The notes under the pieces are model-generated. The model was given only the letters and a program-made list of their open reading frames with translations, had not been told where the DNA came from and searched no databases. Made by a program: the position numbers and the translations under genes. Positions 23,203-34,120 of a stretch of DNA of 64,000 bases are shown here, in pieces. The DNA is from Argentina anserina (Eukaryota; Streptophyta; Magnoliopsida; Rosales; Rosaceae): NCBI RefSeq assembly GCF_933775445.1, contig NC_065878.1, positions 4,734,001 to 4,798,000 of the forward strand, in the 5' to 3' direction. Numbering within the stretch: position 1 is the first letter of the stretch; the number at the start of each line of letters is the position of its first letter.

Positions 23203-24132
23203 CTAAACATCCTCATAGATACGCCCAAGAACAGTAGTGTTGGGCATAAGTGACGCCTGTAACTGACGAGAAACCTCTTGAGCATCAGTTTCAGTCAACA
23301 CCTGATCAAAACCTTGCTCAGATTGAAAATCAACATCCATCTTACAAGCCAACAACTTCGCGTGTTCAGCAAAGAGCAAACTCCTGACCAAGCAAGCTCC
23401 TCCCGCCACCATATTCCCACTGAAATCACGCACAACAAATCCAATATCACCCAATCATGTGGTATGCTTATAAGAACCATCAAAGTTTACCTTCAGAATC
23501 CCAACCGATTGCAGTGTCCACCTCACAATGTCAAGCTTCGGCTGAGAACTGGGATGACTAGTAGAATAGTTCCTGAAATCATGCAAGTGAGTACACAAAT
23601 CCATATGAACATCAATAGCCACCCTAGATTTTTTATTCCAAACCACTCATTTCTCTCTTTCCAGACATGCCATAAAGCAAATAGCAGGTCATCAAAATAA
23701 TGCACAGAGAGCTCAGAAGCACACCGGACCAGCCATGACAGTATTGAAGAATGAATAGCACCCCACTGAGCACAAATAGATCAAAGGATGGCATGAAAGC
23801 TGAACACAGTCTTCATAAATTCACAATCACGACAGAGATGAATAGTAGTCTCTCCATCCAAGCCACATAAAACACCAACAGTAGCATCAACTGCAACATG
23901 TTTAGCACTCAAACTCCCTAATGATGGTAGAATATCAATACAAACGCGCCACACATGTATCTTAGCTTTATTAGGAATTCTGGTCTTCCAAAGCATTTTC
24001 CAAAATTTATCCCCCATAGAAACATGAATAGGAGAATAGTTAGATGAATGAAGGAAAACATAACGATACATCGATTTGACCGAAAATTTTCCATCCTTAG
24101 CTAACTTCCAACAGAGGCGATCATCAACAACT
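23203..24132 (-). pseudogene. LINE ORF2 C-terminus: zf-RVT and RNase H-like domains
   Basis: The zf-RVT part (24132-23781) reads DRLCWKLAKDGKFSVKSMY, FWKMLWKTRIPNKAKIHVWR and a final C..E..IHLCRDC zinc-ligand set. The RNase H part (23520-23203, two frames) reads GILKVNFDGSYK, GDIGFVVRDFSGNMVAGGA, AEHAKLLACK and LTETDAQEV, which are the acidic catalytic positions of the plant RVT_3 family. Frameshifts separate the parts. The N-terminal continuation lies at 26601-26735, beyond the hAT element. Confidence 0.75.
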
Positions 24133-24432
24133 AGGGCTGTTAACGGTTCCAAAACCGCCAAAAAAAGCTGGAACCGTAAACCGAACCGTGTTAATTAAAC
24201 GGTTCGGTTTTTGTGTTTTTCAGGGTAGGAACCGTTAGGAACCGAACCAAACGGTTCCGGTTCCAAAATGGTTCCAAACGGTTCTTGCAAAACTTGTAGC
24301 TGAAACTCTATATAAACTATTAAAAATCAATGCTTCTTGATGATATTGGCAATATGCAATTGTGGAAGACCAATAATTCAATATGAAGAACAAAACTTCA
24401 ATCCATACCATCATTATTGGAACTAAAAACCC

Positions 24433-24540
24433 CAAAACACAGGGGATTATGCAATCTACTTTTTGGTATTCATCCAAACTATGAGTTTGTAAGTAAACAA
24501 CAAATGGCTATACTGTCAGACCCAAGTAGAGCAAAAAAAG
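24433..24540 (+). repeat. Direct repeat inside the hAT element, copy 1
   Basis: GGGGATTATGCAATCTACTT and the following TATGAGTTTG..AAACAA..AATGGCTA..AGACCCAAG recur at 25363-25455 with small changes. Confidence 0.7.
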
Positions 24541-25342
24541 TCTTCAATTAGTTGATTAACAGAGCCAAACAGGCAAAATCTATAAGGTTGTCAGTTCTGA
24601 TACTGTGCTAATCAGTCTTGGAGATTGACTACAAATAAGAAATTAGGATGAAACCATCAATCAATTAAGATAAAAGATCAAAAGATACAGATCAAGGGAG
24701 TTTAGATAATATGATAACATGAACTTTGATAAGGACAGATTCTTAAGAGGCTGCACATGGTTATAATTAATCTGTAAGTCTGAATATGAATGAGATTTGC
24801 AGCTTCTGATCATAATTTACACCACCCATTACAACAGAAGGATAATTATTTAACAAACACTTAAAAGTAGGAACACAAAGGAATTTGTATTTCGCTGGTG
24901 CAATAACTCCAATATTATTGAACAAGACCTCTCTATTGTCTCAATCAGAAACATGGTAAAACTGTATGTATCATTATACTTTGAGTCAGTATACTAACGT
25001 TCTACATTCTACAACATAATAATGATTTTTGGTATATAAAGAAAATATGTAATTATTCCAAGTTCAAAGTCTGCATGTATGTGTATTTTCCAATAAACAA
25101 GAACACAAGTCTCTTACCTCCAATATACAGCTGTGTTATGGCAGCCCTGAATGTTCGGTGCTTGTCTTAGGACTCTTATCTGCAAATTAGATTTAAGATG
25201 TATCAGTCATTATCATCCAACGAGATCCAATTTTTGAGTTAAATGATGTGTGTGAACACAATTTCAATGCTTTATATATCCTTAAAGTCATATATGTCAT
25301 TACCAGACCTTCCTGATCAGAATTTCATGCCCTTTACGCCAT

Positions 25343-25455
25343 GACACACACACACACACACATAGGGGATTATGCAATCTACTTTTAGGCTATGAGTTTG
25401 GAAATAAACAATAAATGGCTACATTGTTAGACCCAAGCAAAGCCAAAACATTGAT
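25343..25455 (+). repeat. (CA)n and direct repeat copy 2 inside the hAT element
   Basis: A CACACA run at about 25346-25362 is followed by the second copy of the 24433 repeat, about 0.93 kb from the first. It indicates an internal duplication in the element. Confidence 0.7.
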
Positions 25456-26600
25456 TTCTTTAGTCATATACTTAGAACTCCCAAACTTATCCCAGGGAAT
25501 GATCATCAGGGACATGAATATCAGTCTAATAAACAAAAATTGCTTAGAGAGATTAGTGTTGGATGCAAGGATAGCAGTGAACTTATGAGTTAAAACTACA
25601 AATCATACTGAATTTCAATCACTTCCAAGAAAAACTATGAGAAGTTAACATCTCTATGACCTATGCCTCTTTCATCCTAAATATCTCTTCTAGATCCAAT
25701 TTCCTAGCTATTCCCTGGTACATTCAAAAAGGCCAGTATCTTATAATGAAGATCTAAAATACGCCCAACATGTTATATCAACTAATCCTAGAAAAGTAAC
25801 TCAAACAGCCAGTGCCCATTGCCCATAATATTATTGAATACTAAGCCAGTAATGAAAATTCAAATATATATAGTAACTACATGATTTCATACATGGTCCC
25901 ATTGATCTTATACACGTAAGAATTGGAGCCAAATCCACCAACACAAGAAACTTTAATCAGAAGACACACAAAAATCTGGCATAGGAATAGAAACGATTAT
26001 TTATTTCTAAACAAGCAGAAAATCCTAAAATCACAAACCCTGTCAATGCGAGCCACTGCGGCTAAGATTTTGGACGCCACGGTGCTTACTGGGCAGTGTC
26101 GGTGGTGGTCAGAATTGAAGGTGAAGACTAAGAGGTGGAGGTGGAGGTGGAGGCGATGGTGCTCGATCGGATTGGCACAACGATGGTGGAAGTAGATGCT
26201 GCGGTCGGAGGAAAGGGAGATCGAGGTTGAGGAGAGGGAGGGAATGAGGGAGGCAGAGGGCTGAGAAACTTGGCGAAGAATTTGGGAATGAAGAGAGGGC
26301 TCAGAGGCTCAGAGGCTTAGGGAGTGAGAGTATGCATCTTGCGACTAGAGTTTCAACAAAAGAACTATACAGGTAACTAAATGACTGAATCTAACGATCA
26401 GAATTGTATGACTTAAAATCCAACGCTTCTTATGTGTTTTACAAATTAGAACCGGAACCGAACCGAACCGTATATAAACGGTTCGGTTTTATTAAATAAT
26501 TTCAAATTTTTATGTAAGAACCGAACTGAACCATCCTTACATGATTCGGTTCCAACGGTTCCTGACGGAACCGTGACCGATTAACAACCCTATCAACAAC

Positions 26601-26735
26601 CCTACGACTAAGAGGAATACTTAAAATAAGTTGAGCATCTGCAAGAGAAAAAATACCACAAATCTTTGTAGCATCCCATTCTCCCACACCCGACATAAGG
26701 TCACTAACCCTATCAACCACATGACCTCCCGTCAA
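26601..26735 (-). pseudogene. LINE ORF2 segment upstream of zf-RVT
   Basis: The frame reads VSDLMSGVGEWDATKICGIF then LADAQLILSIPLSRR. This is the segment that precedes zf-RVT in plant LINE-type reverse transcriptases (W....I...F...DA..IL.IPL). It joins 24132 once the hAT element is removed. Confidence 0.75.
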
Positions 26736-26775
26736 ATATTTTTATTTTTATTTTGTTATAGGTTACTTTGTTTTT

Positions 26776-26999
26776 ATTTATGGCAGGATTTCCATAAATA
26801 TCCATTAGATTCCAGTTTATTTCTTTTGGAAACAAAAAAAAATGAAAATTCAATATATTTCCACAATATGAAAATTCAGTCCAAATGAAGAAACAACAAG
26901 AGATCCCATAATATTAGCAAAAAGTATCAAACGTTGAATTATGGATGAATTTGAAAATTCAGTCAAAAACCATCCACCACACAACTGTTATTGTATTAT
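26776..26999. other. AT-rich spacer, no gene seen
   Basis: Flank of the LINE target site; no recognisable coding or terminal repeat. Confidence 0.4.
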
Positions 27000-27660
27000 T
27001 TGAAGGACTACCAATTACTTCCCATTTGTCTCCCTTTGTGTTTTCCATGTTGAATTTGTACTTCCTATAGGTCTTCATCATCTCTTTGCTAGAGCTACAT
27101 TCATGATGCAAGTGCTTAGAGGAACCACAGTTGAAGCAGGGAGCACGACCATTGCCGTGATTGGAGGATTCAGGTGGTACACGGCCACCTTGATTGTTGT
27201 TGGCATGGTGGCGGCCTCCCGCGGTGGGTGCGGTGCCTCCGCCATCTCTTCTCCAAGTATTTGAAATGGTGTCTGATAGCCTCTTTATTAACCACCACGC
27301 AATTGATTCGCTTGTTGGTACAGAGAATTTCGAGCTTGATTCTTTTATTGTGGGGCCTTTTCATAGTAAATTTGTGGCGTATCAATTTTTTAGTGGCAAC
27401 AGGCCTAGCATTTTAGTTGTTGAGCAAAATCTTAGAATGTCTCTGTTTCTTGGACAAAAACGCCACTTAATCTGCAATAGTTCAAATCTTGCCTTCCTCA
27501 TTATGAGTGCGGTACATATGGGTAAAAACATCATATGAAAAAAGAAAGATATCCAGGGTATTGTCAATAAGAACCATATCGGTCTAAATGACTCCAACAG
27601 TTCCAAGGTCTGATTGTAAAGTGAGCATGTCTTGATTGAACTCATCCATTTTAGCATAAT
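27000..27660 (-). pseudogene. Retroelement gag relic with CCHC knuckle
   Basis: On the minus strand at 27138-27097 the reading CFNCGSSKHLHHEC is a perfect CX2CX4HX4C nucleocapsid knuckle, followed by SSSKEMMKTYRKYK. Upstream (27660-27200) the same strand holds gag-like pieces in several frames with stops (for example MDEFNQDMLTLQSDL). A copia-type gag is likely. No protease or integrase follows. Confidence 0.5.
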
Positions 27661-28699
27661 CTAATAGATAGATAGTCTCCCATATATTGTAGAGTTAATT
27701 CTCGCAACAATTTATAATGAACATTGTTGTACCGCAGTTTGATTTTGTCCAATAGCTCCCAGCCTGGTGTAGCCACTATAGGGCGAGAAGGGTTAGTTGA
27801 CCCCTCTCAACTTTTGAGAAGTGTTCTTGGTCAATATAAACCTAAGACTATTGGCTGAGTTTTGATGCATAAATGACCCTTTTGTCAAACTGAACTTTGT
27901 ATTATGAGTTCAAACCTTTCCTATTTTTGATTATAGTGCAAGGATTGGCATACAATATCAAGAGGGAAGATTCATATTATGAAGTATACATATACCCATA
28001 TATTTCTCTAACAAATTCTTATCTTGGTCAGGAACAGATTAAGCAAAAAAACAACTTTCTCAATGGATTGATCAAGTACAATAACACGTTGGCTATTAAT
28101 TGTCTTCTGTAGAGGCCATATATTTAAGTTTTTTTTGGATATCTCAGTTCAATTAAGAGTCATATATTTGTAAGTCTCCAGTATTTGCGGATTGCGGTTT
28201 TCTCTATCCAAACACAACATAATACCATAGGAGCCGGGGATCTTTTTTGTTCAAGTACTGCTTTTTCAAACGTTTCGTATAGATGAGAGCTTGAGTCTTG
28301 GAAACATCACCCCACAAAAATATTGACAACACCTTCAAAAAAATATGTATGAATGCCTTTGTTTATAAAGGCGACTTCCATATATCGTTGACCCAGCGGT
28401 GATAATCTTTACTTAGAAGGTTCAAGATTCCAACATTCTGATCGCGATGACGACGACATTTACGAAATATAACAGAATCGTATAAGATACATTCCACGTA
28501 TCAACAGAATTAGAAAAGGTATGACGTGCATGGTCATAAAACTCGCAATGTTTTGCTCGGCAAGGTCATACATTTCATGAATGTTATTATTCGATAAAAT
28601 AATAATCATATAATCCCTAGCAACCAAATACGACGTCGTATGCGCAAGCTTTTATATCATGTACATCAAAAGAAGGGGAAGAAAGAGGATCAGAAGAAG
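27661..28699. other. Intergenic region upstream of NCA1
   Basis: No gene recognised. The last 200-300 bp should hold the NCA1 promoter, but no convincing TATA box could be fixed. Confidence 0.4.
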
Positions 28700-31600
28700 A
28701 TGAGACCGGTGTGTCCGTTCGTGAAAGCCGCTCGACCGTCGGAGCCAATCAAGAAAGACAAAGACTCGTCGCCGTCGCCGTCGCCATCGCCGTCGCCGTC
28801 GCCATCGCCGTCGCCGGCCACGGTCTCCCCAAAATGCCCCATGGGCTACGACTCTCAGACCTTCAAGCTGGGCCCACTCAGCTGCATGATATGCCACGCC
28901 CTCCTCTTCGACTCCGCTAACTGCGTCCCTTGCTCTCATTCCTTCTGCAAGTAAGCTCAATCTTCCCTCCCAATTCGAATTGAATTAGGTTTTACTCGAA
29001 TTTCGGAATTAGGGTTTAGAAATGGGGGTTTGGTGGTATCTGCAGAGTCTGTGTGTCGAGGTTTAAAGACTGCCCGCTGTGCGGAGCCGACATAGAGAAG
29101 ACGGAGGCGAATCCAGAGCTGCAGGGATTGGTGGATCGGTTCATTGAGGGGCACGCGAGGATCACGAGGTCTCATAATGCGGAGGAGGAGAAGAGTGAGA
29201 GAGTGATTTATGAAGACGTGTCTTTGGAGAGAGGTGCTTTCTTGGTCCAGCAAGCCATGAGGGTCAGTGGAAGCCTTGCCCTGACTGTGTTTCGCATTTC
29301 CCGCCTTACTTATTAGATTAAACTGATATGTTACCATGTTTCCATTTTTGCTATGAACATTTTGTTAATTTTTGGTGCATTTATAGGCATTCCGGTCCCA
29401 GAATATAGAGAGTGCGAAATCGAGGCTGAGTCTCTGTGCACAAGACATCAGGGGTCAGTTGGAGACCATGGGGAATACTTCGGAGTTGTATTCTCAGCTG
29501 GGAGCCGTTCTAGGAATGCTTGGCGACTGCTGGTTTGTTTCCTTCCTCTCTCTCTCTCTCTCAATATAGTCCATATCCAGAGTAGCTTCACTCTGAAATT
29601 ACAGAGTGAAGTTCCAATTTTGGCACACTTTTCGGTCAATATTTTTTACTATAAGTGATTCAATATTTAAGTATTTTATTCAAGATCATCTCTACAAAGT
29701 TTCATCTAATTTGACAATAGTTTGAGTTTTCAAAATTGAGATTTACACGAACGGTTCACGTTGAACAGTTTTAATTCATTCATTGATTTAATCTAATTTC
29801 AATACTTAAGATGTCCGAATTAGATGAAATTTTGTAGAGATTATCTTAAATAATATACCTAAATATTGAATCACTTGTGGTGAAAAAATTTGATCGAAAA
29901 GTGTGTCAAAATTAGAACTTCACTTTTTAATTTCAGAGTGAAGCTTCACTCTGGATAGAGATTGTGTATATATATATATATATATCAGGGAGGTTATAGA
30001 GCGGATGTCCGCACCCTCCCTTAAAGTGCGGACATTTCTGACTCCGGCGGCGGAGGGGCACAGCTGCGATACCCACTGCAGGGCGACTCCGTCTGTGCCG
30101 GCCGGAGCTCAATCGGAGACTCACGGCGGTTGGAATCTGCAAAAATCAATTTCTAAGTTTATTCCGGCGACTTTGCTATTCCGGCTGCCGATGGAGCTCC
30201 GGCTGACATAGACGGGATCGCCCTGCCGTGGTGAGTCCGGCTGTGCTGCTCCGCCCCGCTGTCGCCGGAAAAGGGCCGTCCGCACTATATATATAGTGCG
30301 TCTGTGTATGTGTGTAGCTATTAACAATAGCGTCTGAATAGTCGGATGTTCCCTTTATAGAGTAGATAGGTAGAGAAATGTACAGAGACACAATACCAGT
30401 AATATCCTAGTAAAATCTAAGCGTGTGAGTTAATTCATTCTTTTGGAACTAAGTTCACCACATGATAGAGAAAGCCTGCATGATTGGACTTTGACTCCCC
30501 AAATGCTTTGGGCTCTGTCTGTTCATGTCACCAATACAAACCCGATTTGTACTCCTAATGTACAAGGCATAAATTCTTTCATCTGTATATAGGGATACAT
30601 AAAACTAACTGATTACATATAACTAATGGATAGTAATATGTTTCTTTTATCACAGCAGATGGCTAGTTTTATCGAAAGTAGGCATACCATGTTACTTAAC
30701 TTGAGGCATAGAAACCATTACCTCCTTTTTCCTCCTACCAGCCAGTTTATAGTTTAGTGTTGTGTTGTCAGCTAAAGTCAGTAGGCCATTGTAATTGATT
30801 ATGAAAATATAATTATTTCTCATTGGAATTTGAGCATTTGGTTATGAGCTGAAACCCTTAAAACACATTACTGAATGAGCATTTGTTATGTGCGATAGCA
30901 CTACCTGTAGGTACCATAGTTATTCTTATAGAAATCCAAAAATGATATGTGTTTTGCCCACTTCCTACAATTTGGTTTGAACCTCTAGCCGCATATAAAC
31001 CTGACAAGAGGAGTTTGGTGGAGGCTTTATGTGAGTTTTCTTGAACCTCTGGCCTGATATAGGCCAGACAAGCTGTCTACAATATGATACCTCTACTTGG
31101 GAAGGCTGAAATTTCCTCCTAAATAGGCAATTGGAAGAATACGTTTTTTTATTTGTTTATCTCGTAAGTTTTTGCAGTTTGCATCCCTTGATAAGATTCC
31201 TTGTAGTGGTCATTGCCGATTGGGTATGATATATTTTGTTTATTTGTCTGCTTTTCTTACGTGTACTTTTGTCAGTGGATATCATGTTGACTGCTTTGAA
31301 CAAATTGTTTCTGTATTGATTCAATTTATTTACCTGTAAATTAAGTATATTTAATTTAGTACAGTTAGGAAATTAAATCTCGTGGAAAGGTCTCTGAGAT
31401 TCTTCTGATTTAATTTTGTGGATGTGGTTAGATCTGGTGTAAAATTTTGAACTTTGGCTGTTTATAGCTAATGCAATGTGTTAGTTTATTTGTGCATTGA
31501 AGATTTTGGGGGAATTGATGTTGCTAAGATTTGTTGTTGACTATTTGTAGAACTGGTGAAGTTTATTGGATGGGGATACACATTGGGCTTCATGTTGTTT

Positions 31601-34120
31601 GATTGTGTGAATTTCTTCCCGTTGATTGTTCGTGGGCTTGTCTAGATTGCTTGCCATTTGCCAGTCTGATTGGAAAGTGGCTGAGTCTAGGGTGTTTCCC
31701 TACCTTTATTTTGGTGGACTACTGATCTACCATGTCGTAGTTTACTTATCTTGAGTGTTCAGTAAAAGTTGTTTCATAAAAAAGAAAAAGAGTTCGGCTT
31801 CCATTTATATCGAACGGCTTGCCTTGTGTATGAATTGTTTTCTTTACTTTGTGACTTTGTGTTCTAAATGGAATTTGGAGGTCGTAGTGTCGTGTAATTT
31901 ATGGGCTGCACCGAAGCTTGTTACTATTTTCTTTGAAGATGCAATGGTATCTTGAATGATGAAAACTATGGAGCGTCCATTTTCTTCTTAGTCTCTCTCT
32001 CTCTCTCTCACGCACACACACACACACACACAATTTGTTTGGTGTTTGACGATTATATGGAAAAGAGAGTCAGATAGTAATATCTGGTTGGAGATAAATC
32101 TTTTGAAACTTGAGTTCTTAGAAAATTACTAATAGACAATTTGCTCGCTTGAGACTGTTACAGCCTTCTTGATGATTTCAGCAATTTGCTTGATGGAGTT
32201 TTTAACCCATTGCAATATATTTTATTTCAGTCGAGCAACAGGAGAGTCTAGTTCTGCAGTCACTTATTTTGAAGAGAGCGTTGAATTTCTTTCAAAAATG
32301 CCAGGAAATGATCAGGAGGTTATTGCATTAAAGCTTGATTGTGATATCGGCATCATGCCATTATGTCCTAGGTGTGCTTGCTCTGACAAGTGTCTTTTCC
32401 TTTAATTCTTTTACAGGTAACTCATACACTTTCTATCTCTCTTAATAAAATTGGAGATCTTAAATACTATGATGGTGACCTGCAAGCTGCAAGATCTTTC
32501 TACTTCAAGTCGTTGGATGTTCGGCGTGATGCGGTTAAACGAGATCCGAATGTTCCATCTCAGGTGGCAATTACTTTTTGTTTCTTCCACAGAACTTTAT
32601 TTCTTTTATTTTTTCATTATAACAGCACATCAGGTTTCTGAACTTCTGATAGCTGGATAGAAAGGTAACTGTACAAGTACAACATTCTTGTTGTATAAAG
32701 TAGCTGGATAGAAAGGTCCCTGAACTTCTGATACTACTTACGCTGGCAAACTTGACCTTAATTGAACTCTATCCAAGAAGTGATCCCCCTAGTTTCCCCT
32801 ACCGATCATAGAGAATCGTTCTATTTCTGTCATCCAAGGTTCCCCAAAATAGGGCATCATTGCACGTTCCCAAGTTTATCTTTCGTTTTACCAACTTGGT
32901 ATTTCTTTCATCCAAGGTGGCTCAAAACAGGGCATCATTGCACATCCCACAGTTTATCCTGTCTTTCCACCAACTTGTACTTGTAACCTAAGTTACCAAA
33001 TAGATGCCATCGAGTTGGAGGCTGTCAACTTTAATTAACCATTGTAAAATGCCATGATAAGGACAGTGCAACTGGACTGTTACGAAGCATATGGTCCAAA
33101 GTTTCAACTTAGTGTGTACACACCGCACACCAAGGGGCATTAGACAGATAGCAGGACGTACATATTACATGCAGTCAACCTCTCTTAGCAATATTATCAC
33201 TTGTCCACAGAAAGAGCAAGAGTATTGTCTGTTAAGTATGAAACAGGTCTACAAAATAATTCTGACGATTTAGCTCTCTAAATTCTTAGAGAATTGTCTG
33301 TTGACTGCCACAATACATTTCCTAGACTGAACAGTAAAGAAGTTACCTCCTGCACTTGTATTAGTTAACTCCTATAAAGCCCAAATTCACAATTTTTTCA
33401 TCATCAGAAAGGTGATCTGCACTTGTTTTTTTTTTTTTTATCTCATCTGACCAAATGGAACAAAAATATAAATATAAAGGGATCTCTATTACTTGGTGCA
33501 TCTCCTATGAAACCTGAAGTATGAGAAATCCTCTTACAATCTAAATGCTAGGCTAGTTCCTTCACCTTTATCTGAGTGGTGATGGTTGGAAATTGATTTC
33601 TGACGTTACTTGATCACGTAAGGGTACATGTTAATGGAAGTTGTTGTAGTTATTACTAATGTGCCCCAGGTTGAAAACAGTAATAAATTTTGTCTTTCAT
33701 TTATTGTTTTTCTTTTCTTTTCCAAATTGTAGTCAAAGATGTATGATACATATATTTTGTGGTTGTCAACTTCTTGATGTTGCATCTCGTCTTGCAATTA
33801 CAGATTCTGGATCTGGCTGTTTCTTTTGCGAAAGTTGCAGATGCTGACAGAAGTCTTGGGAATGAGGATGTGGCAATTAGTGAGTTTCAAGAAGGAATCA
33901 AATTGTTGGAAACTTTGACATTAAATTCTGCAGACACTGGTCTTGAGCAACGGGTAAGGTTCTCTTGGTTGACTTCGTTTTATATTATTTATTTGGTTCA
34001 TGTTGATTTCATTTCATAAATTGTTTGCGATATGTTCACTGATTTAACACTTTATCTTAAATGCAGCGGCTTTCAGTGTTGGAGTTCCTTAAGAACCAAG
34101 TTGTGGAGAAACAAAAGTGA
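28700..34120 (+). CDS. NCA1: NCA1: RING-finger and TPR protein (catalase chaperone)
   Basis: Seven exons: 28700-28950, 29046-29262, 29387-29532, 32231-32318, 32417-32563, 33804-33953, 34067-34120. All introns are GT-AG and the joined frame is open (350 aa). Order: N-terminal VCPFVKAARP; an eightfold Ser-Pro run (residues 24-39); KCPMGYDSQTFKLGPLSCM; a RING with C62, C65, C78, H80, C83, C86, C93, C96; then a helical TPR half with SAVTYFEESVEFL and NKIGDLKYYDGDLQAARSFY. This is the layout of NO CATALASE ACTIVITY 1, which binds catalase in the cytosol and keeps it in an active fold under stress. The start at 28700 is chosen because the family begins close to CPF.KA; an in-frame ATG at 28640 exists but adds a Lys-rich stretch. 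Intron 3 is 2.7 kb and carries transposon relics. No lesion was seen. Confidence 0.92.
28768..28818 (+). repeat. (TCGCCG/TCGCCA)n coding microsatellite in NCA1 exon 1
   Basis: Six-base units encode the Ser-Pro run between the N-terminal CPF motif and the RING of NCA1. The length is likely to vary between alleles. Confidence 0.85.
29574..29957. mobile_element. Fold-back MITE in NCA1 intron 3
   Basis: The ends TATCCAGAG and CTCTGGATA are inverted, and the inverted similarity continues for about 130-150 bp inward (GAAGTTC..TTTGGCACAC against GTGTGTCAAAATTAGAACTTC). Almost the whole 384 bp folds back on itself. A TA duplication (Tc1/mariner/Stowaway-like) is possible. It starts 41 bp after the exon 3 donor. 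Confidence 0.7.
29990..30310. repeat. GC-rich element-like island in NCA1 intron 3
   Basis: After a (TA)n run at 29967-29985, a 300-bp GC-rich block stands out from the AT-rich intron. It opens with CGGATGTCCGCAC and AAAGTGCGGAC and closes with GTCCGCACTATATATATAGTGC, so its borders are inverted repeats. Probably a short non-autonomous DNA transposon; the family is not identified. Confidence 0.5.
31990..32032 (+). repeat. (CT)n-(CA)n compound microsatellite
   Basis: CT units followed by CA units, near the end of NCA1 intron 3. Confidence 0.9.

Larger units (their letters stand above)
24133..26592. mobile_element. Non-autonomous hAT element, 2460 bp
   Basis: The ends TAGGGCTGTTAACGG (left) and TTAACAACCCTA (right) are inverted repeats with one mismatch in 12. 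TCAACAAC is duplicated at 24125-24132 and 26593-26600. GAACCG/CGGTTC motifs crowd both subterminal 150 bp in both orientations. Removing the element and one duplication restores the LINE reading frame across RRVVDDRL, which proves the boundaries. No transposase frame is visible inside. Confidence 0.9.
22968..26775 (-). mobile_element. 5'-truncated LINE with about 19-bp target duplication
   Basis: TATAGGTTACTTTGTTTTT occurs at 22968-22986 and again at 26757-26775. Just inside the left copy is a T/A-rich tail (ATTTTTATTTTTATTTTTTT), the complement of a LINE 3' A-tail, so the LINE points to the minus strand. Its body, without the hAT insert, is about 1.3 kb and carries only the C-terminal ORF2 domains. 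This is the usual product of incomplete target-primed reverse transcription. Confidence 0.75.

Noticed and set aside
28640..28699. Upstream in-frame ATG of NCA1 at 28640
   Set aside because: It would add 20 Lys-rich residues not expected in the family, whose proteins start close to the CPF.KA motif at 28700.
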